From positions 62,001 to 126,000 of the forward strand of contig JAUHWG010000017.1 of the NCBI GenBank assembly GCA_030424595.1: a stretch of 64,000 nt of DNA, in the 5' to 3' direction. Below, in pieces: positions 35,299 to 43,999 of this stretch. The position numbers were made by a program, and so were the translations under genes. The stretch comes from Polyangia bacterium. Its GTDB lineage: Bacteria; Myxococcota_A; Polyangia; Nannocystales; Nannocystaceae. The first letter of the stretch is position 1, and the number at the start of each line of letters is the position of its first letter. The notes under the pieces were generated by a model that did not search any database, was not told where the DNA came from, and saw only the letters and a list, made by a program, of their open reading frames with translations.

Positions 35299-35748
35299 CT
35301 ACTCAGGGCACTCTCCGGTGCTGGCGAGGATCAGGATCCCGTCGACGACGTCGCACAGCTCGATGCCGGGGTTCGGTATCTCGAGGACGAGCGCTGTCGG
35401 GACGGTCTCGATGAGGTCGATCACCTCTGCCCTGGCGATCCCCGCTTCGCCTTTGTACTTGGACTCGGCCTCGATCTCGGCTCCGAGGAGATCGTGAAGA
35501 TCCACGTCGGCATATCCCTTCGCGCCCGTCAGCGTGAACTTGAAGGGGGTCTTGACCTTGACCCCGTCATAGCTGGTGCTGTTGAGCGAGATCGCCTCGA
35601 AGTGGCTGTTGCCGAGGTTGTTCGTGTCGTACCGGATACCAAAGCCTGCACGGAGGGCGAGGTCATCTGAGTCGGGGAGCGGGACCGACTCATCGCAGGC
35701 CGTGAGGGAGAGAGAGAGGGCGATAGCGGGCAAGACGAGTCGAAGCAT
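35299..35748 (-). CDS. putative lipoprotein
   Basis: This is a 149-residue protein, start at ATG 35748. A signal peptide ends in lipobox LTAC. The mature part is about 130 residues, mixed beta and charged, with a DGVKVKTPFKFTLTG strand and a C-terminal Cys pair (IELCDVV and TGECPE). No family is recognised. It lies between the DUF6940 fragment and the intact DUF6940 gene, so the trio may have arisen by one duplication and partial decay. It was probably an outer-membrane or surface lipoprotein. Confidence 0.6.
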   Translation of the reverse strand: MLRLVLPAIALSLSLTACDESVPLPDSDDLALRAGFGIRYDTNNLGNSHFEAISLNSTSYDGVKVKTPFKFTLTGAKGYADVDLHDLLGAEIEAESKYKGEAGIARAEVIDLIETVPTALVLEIPNPGIELCDVVDGILILASTGECPE

Positions 35749-35944
35749 GGTCACTGGTTCGTCGCGAGCGCGCAGCTTCGGGGAGGCGAGGCTGGCCGCG
35801 CGAGCGTTCTCCAGGGGAGTGACGGCCGACGCCGATTCGATCGCGTCGGCGGACTACAAAAGTAGTCTTTCCGCCGCCATCGCGGGGGCGACTCTCGTCG
35901 AGAGAGCGAGGCGTGCCGCGGTATCGGCCCCGCTCTCGGTCACG

Positions 35945-36562
35945 TCATTCATCGGCGGCCGCGCAAAATGGCGAGTACTTGTAATACTTCGGCCGACGAT
36001 CGAGGCGGACGTGGAGCCAGGCGACGCCGCCCCCCGCGGTGCTCAACCACAGGGGCGCTGTGCGGGTCGACCACCACTGCGTGAGCGCGGAGCCGACGGC
36101 GCGCCAGAGGGCGTCGACCTGGGTCGGCGGTGCGCGGCGGAGGAACGCTGCGAGATGGTGATAGGCGCTGGCAGGACCGAGCTTGCGCGGCGCGACGAGG
36201 ATCGCGTCGCCGCCTAGGTTGGCGAAGGTGCGGACCTGCGCAGGCCCCTCATCGGGCTCGAGATGCGCGGCGAAGGGGCGCGGGTTGGGCGTCGCTCGGT
36301 CGAGCAACGGGGACCCGATGATCGCCATCATGAAGGGCTGGTCGAGGTTCCCGGCGGCGACTCCAGGGGTCTCCCAGCACAGCCCGGGCTCGGGGCGCCC
36401 GGCGATCTCCGCGGAGAGCCGGCGGCGCAGGGTCGGGTCCTCTCCGCAGAGCCCGTCGGCGAAGCCGCGCCAGGTCAGCGGGGCGTCTCCGACGAGAACA
36501 CGGCTCACGTGGGCGCGAGGGGTCTCGGCGAGCGCGGAGAAGGTGATCGATGCTGCGGCCAT
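35945..36562 (-). CDS. DUF6940-family protein
   Basis: This is a 205-residue protein starting at ATG 36562. It has the usual DUF6940 stretches: a GLCWETPGVAAGNLDQPFMM segment, TFANLGGDAILVAPR, HLAAFLRRAPPTQVDALW, and the ending LHVRLDRRPKYYKYSPF. This family occurs in myxobacteria and other bacteria but has no known function. A decayed copy of the same gene lies about 1 kb downstream on the same strand. No operon partner is obvious. Confidence 0.72.
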   Translation of the reverse strand: MAAASITFSALAETPRAHVSRVLVGDAPLTWRGFADGLCGEDPTLRRRLSAEIAGRPEPGLCWETPGVAAGNLDQPFMMAIIGSPLLDRATPNPRPFAAHLEPDEGPAQVRTFANLGGDAILVAPRKLGPASAYHHLAAFLRRAPPTQVDALWRAVGSALTQWWSTRTAPLWLSTAGGGVAWLHVRLDRRPKYYKYSPFCAAADE

Positions 36563-36921
36563 CGCGGGTCCCCGAGGAGAATGCCGCATCGCGGCGGTGG
36601 TGTCTCGCCGGAGATCATCCTGGTGGAGCCGGAGCCGTCAGGGCGATGGTGCTGGAGCGATGTGCTGAGCTTCAGAGCCTTGAGGCGGAGGACCGAGCTC
36701 GGAGTTGAGGAGTCGCGGGGTCGTCGAGGGCTGGCGGGGTCGAGGGCAGTGCTGAGGCGTCGAACCAGTCCATCGCTCTGTCCGTCGCTCTGTCCGTCGT
36801 TCTGTCCGTCGCTCTGTTCATCGATCTGTTCATCGATCTGTTCATCGATCTGTTCATCGATCTGTTCATCGATCTGTGCGTCGATCTGTCGCCGGAGGTC
36901 GATCGTGAGCGCTCGATCCAC
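36505..36921 (-). CDS. low-complexity reading frame with QIDE/QSDG repeats, uncertain
   Basis: This frame would encode 138 residues from a GTG that begins right after the rtcR stop codon (TAG then GTG). Its first half is (QIDE) and (QSDG/QNDG) four-residue repeats made by a 12-bp tandem array; the second half is Pro/Arg/Ser-rich without a family. Close coupling to rtcR is the only support for translation. It also overlaps the start of the DUF6940 gene at its 3' end. More likely the 12-bp array is simply non-coding. Confidence 0.25.
   Translation of the reverse strand: MDRALTIDLRRQIDAQIDEQIDEQIDEQIDEQIDEQSDGQNDGQSDGQSDGLVRRLSTALDPASPRRPRDSSTPSSVLRLKALKLSTSLQHHRPDGSGSTRMISGETPPPRCGILLGDPRWPQHRSPSPRSPRPLAPT
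36770..36889 (-). repeat. 12-bp tandem repeat, ten units
   Basis: Ten 12-base units run without gaps: four of CCxTCGxTCTGT type (36770-36817), five identical TCATCGATCTGT (36818-36877) and one GCGTCGATCTGT. Five identical adjacent copies point to recent slippage expansion. There are no spacers, so it is not a CRISPR array. Confidence 0.92.
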
Positions 36922-38622
<1,701 letters not shown>

Positions 38623-38740
38623 CACGGCGATATATCATGCGCTATATTCAGATATCTCTGTATCGTTCGATGCGTTGCGAGTTCGCGCGCCTTGGCGCTA
38701 TGTCATTGAGATTGAAGGCATTTTTTTGAGATGGTCACGC

Positions 38741-38756
38741 CGGAACGGGACCTGCT
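38741..38756 (+). promoter_or_regulatory. sigma-54 promoter of rtcBA
   Basis: CGGAACG-GGAC-CTGCT matches the -24/-12 consensus TGGCACG-N4-TTGCW at 9 of the 12 defined positions, and the GG (38742-38743) and GC (38754-38755) have the required 10-base gap. Transcription would begin near 38767, leaving about 18 bases before the rtcB ATG with its AAGGAG site. About 100-140 bp upstream lies an AT-rich segment (38629-38668) with repeated GATAT elements, a plausible RtcR binding site. Confidence 0.78.
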
Positions 38757-38784
38757 CTGTCATGGGGCGTCAAGGAGAACGAAG

Positions 38785-40014
38785 ATGACCGCACAGGCTC
38801 ACCTCCCCTACGAGATCGATCAGCACGAAGGCGCGAAGCCGGTGAAGCGTTGGACCCGCGGCGTCCCGGTCGAGCCCGGCGCCCTGCGTCAGCTCGCCAA
38901 CGTCGCGTCGATGCCCTTTATCCACCGCTGGGTCGCGGCGATGCCCGACGCCCATATCGGCCGCGGCGCGACGATCGGCTCGGTGATCCCGACGATCGGC
39001 GCGGTGATCCCCGCGGCGGTCGGGGTCGACCTCGGCTGCGGGATGATCGCGGTCCGCACCAGCCTCCGGGCCGAGGACCTGCCGGAGAGCCTCAAAACCC
39101 TGCGCTCGGAGATCGAGGCGGCGGTCCCCCACGGTCGCACCCGCGGTCGTGACAAGGGCCGCTGGCACGATCTCCCCGCTGAGGTCGCGACCGCCTGGGG
39201 TGAGCTCGCGCCGCGTCATCAGGTGATCGTCGACAAGCACCGGGCGATCGCCAACGCGAACAGCCTCAACCACCTCGGCACGCTCGGCGGCGGCAACCAC
39301 TTCATCGAGCTCTGCATCGACACCGAGGACCACGTCTGGGTGATGCTGCACAGCGGCTCGCGCGGGGTCGGCAACCGGATCGGCTCCCACTTCATCCGCC
39401 TCGCCCGCGAGGAGATGAAGCGCTGGTTCATCAACCTCCCCGACCAGGACCTGGCCTACCTCTCGGAGGGGAGCCAGTACTTTGAGGACTACATCGAGGC
39501 GATCTCGTGGGCCCAGGACTTCGCGCGGACCAGCCGTGAGCTGATGATGCGCGCCGTCTTGGGGGTGCTCCACCGCAGCGATGACCTGCCGGAGTTCCAG
39601 CACGGCGACATGGCGGTGAATTGTCACCACAACTACGTCGCCCGCGAGCATCACTACGGCGAGGATGTCCTGGTCACCCGCAAGGGCGCGGTCCGGGCTG
39701 GCCTCGGCGAGCTCGGGATCATCCCCGGCAGCATGGGGGCGCGCTCCTACATCGTCCGCGGGAAGGGCAACCCGGAGAGCTTCTGCTCGTGCAGCCACGG
39801 CGCCGGGCGGGTGATGTCGCGGACCGAGGCGAAGCGGCGCTTCACCGTCGCCGACCACGAGGCTGCGACCGCGGGGATCGAGTGCCGCAAGGACGCGGCC
39901 GTGATCGATGAGACCCCCGCCGCCTACAAGTCGATCGAGGACGTGATGGCCGCGCAGTCGGACCTCGTCGAGGTCGTCCATACCCTCCGCCAGGTCCTCT
40001 GCGTCAAGGGCTGA
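38785..40014 (+). CDS. rtcB: RtcB RNA ligase
   Basis: This is a 409-residue RNA-splicing ligase that joins 2',3'-cyclic or 3'-phosphate ends to 5'-OH ends using GTP and Mn. The ATG at 38785 follows an AAGGAG site. Metal and active-site motifs are GVDLGCGM, GTLGGGNHFIEL, LHSGSRGVGNRIG, NCHHNYVAREH, SMGARSYIVRGKGN and CSHGAGRVMSRTEAKR. The His that becomes guanylated is His338, matching E. coli His337. It is regulated by RtcR through the sigma-54 promoter and pairs with rtcA downstream. Confidence 0.96.
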   Translation: MTAQAHLPYEIDQHEGAKPVKRWTRGVPVEPGALRQLANVASMPFIHRWVAAMPDAHIGRGATIGSVIPTIGAVIPAAVGVDLGCGMIAVRTSLRAEDLPESLKTLRSEIEAAVPHGRTRGRDKGRWHDLPAEVATAWGELAPRHQVIVDKHRAIANANSLNHLGTLGGGNHFIELCIDTEDHVWVMLHSGSRGVGNRIGSHFIRLAREEMKRWFINLPDQDLAYLSEGSQYFEDYIEAISWAQDFARTSRELMMRAVLGVLHRSDDLPEFQHGDMAVNCHHNYVAREHHYGEDVLVTRKGAVRAGLGELGIIPGSMGARSYIVRGKGNPESFCSCSHGAGRVMSRTEAKRRFTVADHEAATAGIECRKDAAVIDETPAAYKSIEDVMAAQSDLVEVVHTLRQVLCVKG

Positions 40015-40034
40015 GGTGATCGGGGAGTGCGAGA

Positions 40035-40062
40035 GGGGCCGCGCCGAGGAGGGCGCGGCCCC
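40035..40062 (+). terminator. hairpin between rtcB and rtcA
   Basis: An 11-bp perfect stem (GGGGCCGCGCC at 40035-40045 and GGCGCGGCCCC at 40052-40062) with a 6-base GAGGAG loop is followed by GCTGTTCT. It lies 20 bp after the rtcB stop and 73 bp before rtcA. It could be a partial terminator or attenuator that lowers rtcA relative to rtcB. Confidence 0.6.
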
Positions 40063-40135
40063 GCTGTTCTAGACTGGAGACCCTCGCAGCGACGCCCTGT
40101 CGCCCGAGGGCGAAGCTGTACGAAGAGAGAAGACG

Positions 40136-41203
40136 ATGACGATGACGACGACGACCAGGCAGGACCCCGTGATCATCGACGGAGCGCAGGGGGAGGGCGG
40201 CGGCCAGGTGCTGCGCACCTCGTTGGCGATGGCGCTGATCCTCGGTCGGCCGCTCGTCGTCCGATCGATCCGGGCCAAGCGCAAGCGTCCGGGGCTGCTC
40301 CGCCAGCACTTGACCGCGCTGCGGGCTGCGGCGGCGATCGGCGAGGCGACCGTCGAGGGCGACCACATGCGCTCGTCGGAGATCCGCTTCACGCCGAAGA
40401 CGATCCGTCACGGCGACTACAGCTTCGCGATCGGCACCGCCGGCTCGACGTCGCTGGTCCTCCAGACGATCCTCTGGCCGCTCCTCGTCGCGCCAGGATC
40501 GTCGCGTCTGCGCCTGGAGGGGGGGACCCACGCCGCAATGGCGCCGCCCTTCGACTACATCGACCGGGTGCTCCTGCCGCTGCTGCGGCGGATGGGGGTC
40601 GTCATCGAGGCGCGCCTCGTCCGTCATGGTTTCTTCCCGGCGGGCGGCGGGATCATCGAGATCGAGCTCGAGGGGGGACACGCCTGGAGCCCGCTGGTGC
40701 TGACGGAGCGGGGAGAGCTTCGTCGTCGTCGGGCGACCGCGCTGCTCTCACGTCTCGCGCCGAGCATCGGCGAGCGTCAGCTCAAGGTCGTCGGCAAGCG
40801 CCTCGGCTGGTCGCGGGAGGAGCTTGTCACCGAGCAGGTGGAGAGCCCGGGGCCCGGGACCGCGCTCCTCCTCGAGATGGAGTTTGAGGGGCTGACCGAG
40901 ATGCACTCGGCCTTCGGGGCGCACGGGACGCGGGCGGAGCAGGTCGGTCGGGAGGCGACCGAGGAGGCCCGGACCTACCTGGCCGGCGGTGCTCCGGTCG
41001 GTCGTCACCTCGCCGATCAGCTCCTGATCCCGATGACCCTCGCGGGCAAGTCGACGATCCGCACCCTCCGGCCGACGCTCCACACCCAGACCAACGCCGA
41101 GGTCATCGCCGCCTTCACCGGGGAGCCGGTACGGATCACCCGCGAGGAGGGGCCGACGGTCCTGATCGAGGCGCCCGGGCCTGGCCTTTCAGCGTCGGTG
41201 TAG
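40136..41203 (+). CDS. rtcA: RtcA RNA 3'-terminal phosphate cyclase
   Basis: This is a 355-residue cyclase that converts RNA 3'-phosphate to 2',3'-cyclic phosphate with ATP through a His-AMP intermediate. Typical motifs are IDGAQGEGGGQVLRTSLAMA at the start, RAKRKRPGLLRQHLTALRAA, and HGFFPAGGGIIEIEL. The His in GRHLADQLLIPMTLA near the C-terminus occupies the nucleophile position of E. coli RtcA His309. Length fits the family. It was probably cotranscribed with rtcB, with a hairpin between them. Confidence 0.95.
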   Translation: MTMTTTTRQDPVIIDGAQGEGGGQVLRTSLAMALILGRPLVVRSIRAKRKRPGLLRQHLTALRAAAAIGEATVEGDHMRSSEIRFTPKTIRHGDYSFAIGTAGSTSLVLQTILWPLLVAPGSSRLRLEGGTHAAMAPPFDYIDRVLLPLLRRMGVVIEARLVRHGFFPAGGGIIEIELEGGHAWSPLVLTERGELRRRRATALLSRLAPSIGERQLKVVGKRLGWSREELVTEQVESPGPGTALLLEMEFEGLTEMHSAFGAHGTRAEQVGREATEEARTYLAGGAPVGRHLADQLLIPMTLAGKSTIRTLRPTLHTQTNAEVIAAFTGEPVRITREEGPTVLIEAPGPGLSASV

Positions 41204-41208
41204 GGGTC

Positions 41209-41283
41209 GCCTGCACCGGCAGGGGCACGGGCACGGCAGGGTTCGGGGCAGGGGCAGGGCAGGGCTCGGGGCAGGGCAGGGCA
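41209..41283. repeat. GGGCAGG-type simple repeat
   Basis: A G-rich tract of about 75 bp with repeated GGGCAGGG and GGGCACGG units lies between the convergent ends of rtcA and the radical SAM gene. It is too irregular to be a defined array and could form G-rich structure on one strand. Confidence 0.6.
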
Positions 41284-41320
41284 TCAGCTCGCGACGCGGC
41301 CGCGGCCTCGGCCGCTCGCC

Positions 41321-42382
41321 TCAGCCCTCGACCGGGACGAACTCGTCCCAGCCGTAGCGCCGCAGGTAGTTGCCCCAGACGCCCTCGCAGACCCGCTCGT
41401 AGCGGCAGCGAGCGCACTCTGGGCGCTTGCGTCGCTCGGAGTCGTCGAGGTCGGCCCTGCGGATCTGGACGAGCTCGCCGTCGTCACCTGCCCGGCGAGC
41501 CTCGAGCAGCTCCTCGGTCAGGAGACCGCGGGCGGCCTCGGGGGGCGGCTCGAAGTGGACATAGTCCTCGACATAGCCGCGGTTGAAGTCAGGCAGCTCC
41601 CCGGTCGTACACAGGGGGATGTCGACGAGGAAGGCCATGACCTGCTCCTCGTGCTGCCCCGCCTCGCGGAGGAAGTCGCGGGCGACCGCGGCGATCTCGG
41701 TGTAGGTCGGGAAGAGCTGGTCGAAGAAGGTGTTGGCGCGGCCGTTGGCCTGCATCACATTGAAGACCACCTGGTCGACGCCGTGCTCGCGGAGAAAGCG
41801 GTAGATCGCCGCCATGTGCGGCAGGTTTCGCTTGGTCACCACCGTGCTCGTGTGCAGCGAGATCCCGTAGCGCTTGAAGCGGGCGACGGTGTCGAGGCCG
41901 GCGAGGGTCTGCTCAAAGGAACCTGGCGTTCGGGTCAGGCTCTCGTGGAGCTTCTTGGTGTGGCCGTGGATCGAGATGTAGATCCGGTTGAGGCCCGCGG
42001 CGAGGAGGGCCCGCGTGTACTTCTCGTAGGAGAGGGCGCGGCCGTTGGTCATCATCGAGATCCAACGGGCGCCAGCGTCCTTGGCCATCCTCACCCAGGG
42101 GAGGAGGCGGCGGTTGGTGGTCGGCTCACCCGAGGTGAAACAGACCTCCTCGTAGAACTCTTGCTGGCTGAGGATCCAGCGCACGGTCTCGTCGGTGGTC
42201 CGCGAGTTGGTGACCTTGCGACCGTCGCGATCCTCCTCCATGCAGAAGATGCAGTTGTTGTTGCAGATCTGCCCGGTGAGGATGTGGACCCGTTGACCTC
42301 GGCCGGCGATCCGGGCCTCGATCGCCTCCTCGACCGGGCTTGCCGCCTCCGCCTGCGTCGCTGCGTTCGCCAATCCTGCCAC
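41321..42382 (-). CDS. radical SAM protein with SPASM-like Cys cluster, probable RiPP maturase
   Basis: This is a 353-residue radical SAM enzyme, start GTG at 42382. The iron-sulfur site is CNNNCIFC (Cys40, Cys44, Cys47), with TSGEPTTNRRLLPWV as the SAM-binding GEP-like motif. The C-terminus has another Cys set (Cys323, Cys326, Cys332 in CARCRYERVC) followed by EGVWGNYLRRYGWDEF, like the auxiliary cluster region of SPASM/twitch maturases. Such enzymes often modify peptides. A short gene encoding a peptide with an HGS repeat ends 22 bp upstream, so it is its likely substrate. Other substrates cannot be excluded. Confidence 0.85.
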   Translation of the reverse strand: MAGLANAATQAEAASPVEEAIEARIAGRGQRVHILTGQICNNNCIFCMEEDRDGRKVTNSRTTDETVRWILSQQEFYEEVCFTSGEPTTNRRLLPWVRMAKDAGARWISMMTNGRALSYEKYTRALLAAGLNRIYISIHGHTKKLHESLTRTPGSFEQTLAGLDTVARFKRYGISLHTSTVVTKRNLPHMAAIYRFLREHGVDQVVFNVMQANGRANTFFDQLFPTYTEIAAVARDFLREAGQHEEQVMAFLVDIPLCTTGELPDFNRGYVEDYVHFEPPPEAARGLLTEELLEARRAGDDGELVQIRRADLDDSERRKRPECARCRYERVCEGVWGNYLRRYGWDEFVPVEG

Positions 42383-42404
42383 TATCGCCCCGGTGCCCGA
42401 CGGG

Positions 42405-42641
42405 CTACCACGAGCCGTGGGAGCCGTGAGAGCCGTGCGAACCGTGCGAGCCGTGCGAACCGTGCGAACCGTGGGAGCCGTGGGAGCAGTGGCCGACCAT
42501 CCCGAGGTTCTGGACCGGCGGTGTCTCAGCGAGATCGACAGCCTTCTCAGCGATCTCCCGCTGGTCTGCGTTCAAGAGGGCGCCGGCGCGGCGCTGGATC
42601 TTGGGGAGGGCGGGAAGATCGTCGTCGTCGTGGGTGCTCAT
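42405..42641 (-). CDS. probable RiPP precursor with C-terminal HCS(HGS)8W repeat
   Basis: This is a 78-residue peptide. The ATG at 42641 is chosen because GAGGA lies 5 bases upstream (an in-frame codon at 42662 has no such site). A leader-like part of about 50 residues is acidic then helical (LLNADQREIAEKAVDLAE) and ends in PPVQNLGMVG. The last 28 residues read HCS(HGS)8W: His-Gly-Ser tripeptides, one with Cys in place of Gly, closed by Trp. The layout matches precursors of the His-Xaa-Ser (HxsA) kind, whose repeats are processed by radical SAM enzymes. The gene ends 22 bp before the radical SAM gene. Product and modification are unknown. Confidence 0.72.
   Translation of the reverse strand: MSTHDDDDLPALPKIQRRAGALLNADQREIAEKAVDLAETPPVQNLGMVGHCSHGSHGSHGSHGSHGSHGSHGSHGSW
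42411..42491 (-). repeat. 9-bp coding repeat (nine units) encoding HGS
   Basis: Nine adjacent 9-base units encode His-Gly-Ser (one His-Cys-Ser). The third base of the Gly codon alternates (GGC/GGT), and the Ser codon uses TCG, TCC and TCT, so the protein repeat is kept while the DNA drifts. This suggests selection on the peptide rather than recent DNA slippage alone. Confidence 0.88.
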
Positions 42642-43223
42642 CGCGGTCCTCGGCAACGCCAAGGTACCACGGCTGGGCGTCTAGGGGTGTTCTCGGTCCA
42701 CAGTTTGCGGGCGTCGGAGTCCTCGCTTGCGCCCTGCCGTATCGCGCTAGACCGCGATATTGGCGCTCTGAGCGGGACAATGAGCCCCTCCTCCGCCGGC
42801 CCGAGGCCCGAGGCGCGGTTTGATCCCGCGCCAGGGCTGCTCGGCGTCGGGGGGGCACGGCTTGGCGCTCCTGCAGAGACCGCCTCGACCGCCCGCGAGG
42901 GGCTCTCCGAGGAGCCTCGCGATCGTCACGCCGGATGGATCGTGGGTCGTCGGCGCGGTCATCGGCGGTCGACCCGCGCTCGCCGGGGCTCCGCTCGCGG
43001 AGGCGGGTAGATCTTGCTCGCTCGCCAAGGTGGGCCGAGGATCGACGCTGGCGCGGGTCGTGGTGTGCTCCTGTCGCGGTCCTGTCGGGACTCTAGCGCT
43101 GCGAGGTCCCGCTCCGACACGCGAGGGCTCCGTCCGTGACTTTCAGCCTGCGAGGGCGGGGGGCGGCGAGCGGTCGCAGTGGCTGCGTTGCGGAGAGTGC
43201 GAGAGGAGGAGTAGGCTCCGCGC
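42642..43223. other. intergenic region upstream of the RiPP candidate
   Basis: About 580 bp hold no credible gene. A 7-bp perfect inverted repeat TATCGCG / CGCGATA with a 6-base centre lies at 42740-42759, about 100 bp upstream of the precursor ATG, and could be an operator. The rest shows no recognisable signal. Confidence 0.45.
42740..42759. promoter_or_regulatory. inverted repeat upstream of the RiPP precursor
   Basis: TATCGCG (42740-42746) and CGCGATA (42753-42759) are perfectly inverted with CTAGAC between them. Position and symmetry fit a dimeric repressor site for the precursor/radical SAM operon, but no matching regulator is in view. Confidence 0.4.
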
Positions 43224-43829
43224 GTGATCGAGTGCAGCTGGTGCGGCTCCGGGTGGAACGACCATCCCCTACAATGCGACAACTGTGGCGGGCCGATGCC
43301 GCCGCCGCCGGGGACCGACGCCGGAGAGCCACCGCCGCCGATCCCCCGCGCGGTGCCCAAGCCCTTCGAGCGGAAGATCCGCTACTCGGGGAACGTCTCG
43401 TTCATCGCCGGGGCGATCCTCTTGGTCGTCGGCGTGCTCCAGGGGACCCTCTTCGCGATGATCGGCGCGACGACGGGGATGAGCGCGTTCGTCTGGGTCG
43501 GCCCCGGGATCCTGATCTTCATGGGGTTGCTCGGGGCGGTCTTCCTGGTCCACGGGCGCGGCAAGGCGGAGGGGATCCTCAAGGCCTTCCGCGAAGGACG
43601 CGCGGTGGTCGGGCGGATCGTCGACGTTCACCGCGACACGTCGATCCAGGTCAACGGCCGCTCGCCCTGGGCGATCGTCTACTCGTTCACCGCCGACGGT
43701 CGGGAGATCGAGGGCAAGGCCCAGTCGTGGGATATCGGCGCCCAAGGTCGTTCGGCGGGTCGCCCGGTCCACGTGCTCTACGTCCCCGGAGATGCCGAGC
43801 ACAGCACCCTTTGGCCGCCGGTCCGCTAG
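43224..43829 (+). CDS. zinc-ribbon membrane protein with DUF3592-like domain
   Basis: This is a 201-residue protein from GTG 43224, with a GAGGAG-like site upstream. Residues 1-22 hold a zinc ribbon: CSWC and CDNC pairs. A Pro-rich linker is followed by two transmembrane helices (about residues 60-110). The cytoplasmic or periplasmic part that follows (VVGRIVDVHRDTSIQVNG and VHVLYVPGDAEHSTLWPP) matches the small beta domain known as DUF3592, including its typical ending that describes a voltage-like VxY.P. Function is unknown. It is convergent with the kinase gene. Confidence 0.68.
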   Translation: MIECSWCGSGWNDHPLQCDNCGGPMPPPPGTDAGEPPPPIPRAVPKPFERKIRYSGNVSFIAGAILLVVGVLQGTLFAMIGATTGMSAFVWVGPGILIFMGLLGAVFLVHGRGKAEGILKAFREGRAVVGRIVDVHRDTSIQVNGRSPWAIVYSFTADGREIEGKAQSWDIGAQGRSAGRPVHVLYVPGDAEHSTLWPPVR

Positions 43830-43936
43830 CGAGGCGCGAGCGCGGGCCGTGGCAAGAGCTCCGCGCGCTCTCGCTGGCCTCATCGCTCCTCTCGGATCCG
43901 GCGAAACCTGCAGGACAGCCCGGCACAGCGGCGTTG

Positions 43937-43995
43937 CGTCGAAGCCGAGAGGGCCGACGGTTGCGGCGCGAGAGCACACGGGACTTTTGCCACGG
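43937..43995 (-). repeat. 59-bp dispersed repeat, copy 2, directly 3' of a stop codon
   Basis: This copy pairs with 12437-12495. The left 16 bases and the right part containing GCGCGAGAGCACACGGGACT are identical apart from two bases near the right end, and 10 central bases differ. It ends 4 bases before the stop codon of the kinase gene, the same distance as copy 1 from the Roadblock stop. Confidence 0.7.
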
Positions 43996-43999
43996 CTTC

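Noticed and set aside
36770-36889. Possible CRISPR array
   Set aside because: Units are only 12 bp and adjacent without spacers, so it is a simple tandem repeat.
38770-39981. 403-residue open frame antisense to rtcB
   Set aside because: It is the complement of rtcB, which has all catalytic motifs; the antisense frame has none.
42411-42491. 9-bp repeats as a non-coding satellite
   Set aside because: The units stay in frame within a gene with a ribosome site, and changes are mostly synonymous, so a coding repeat is the better reading.
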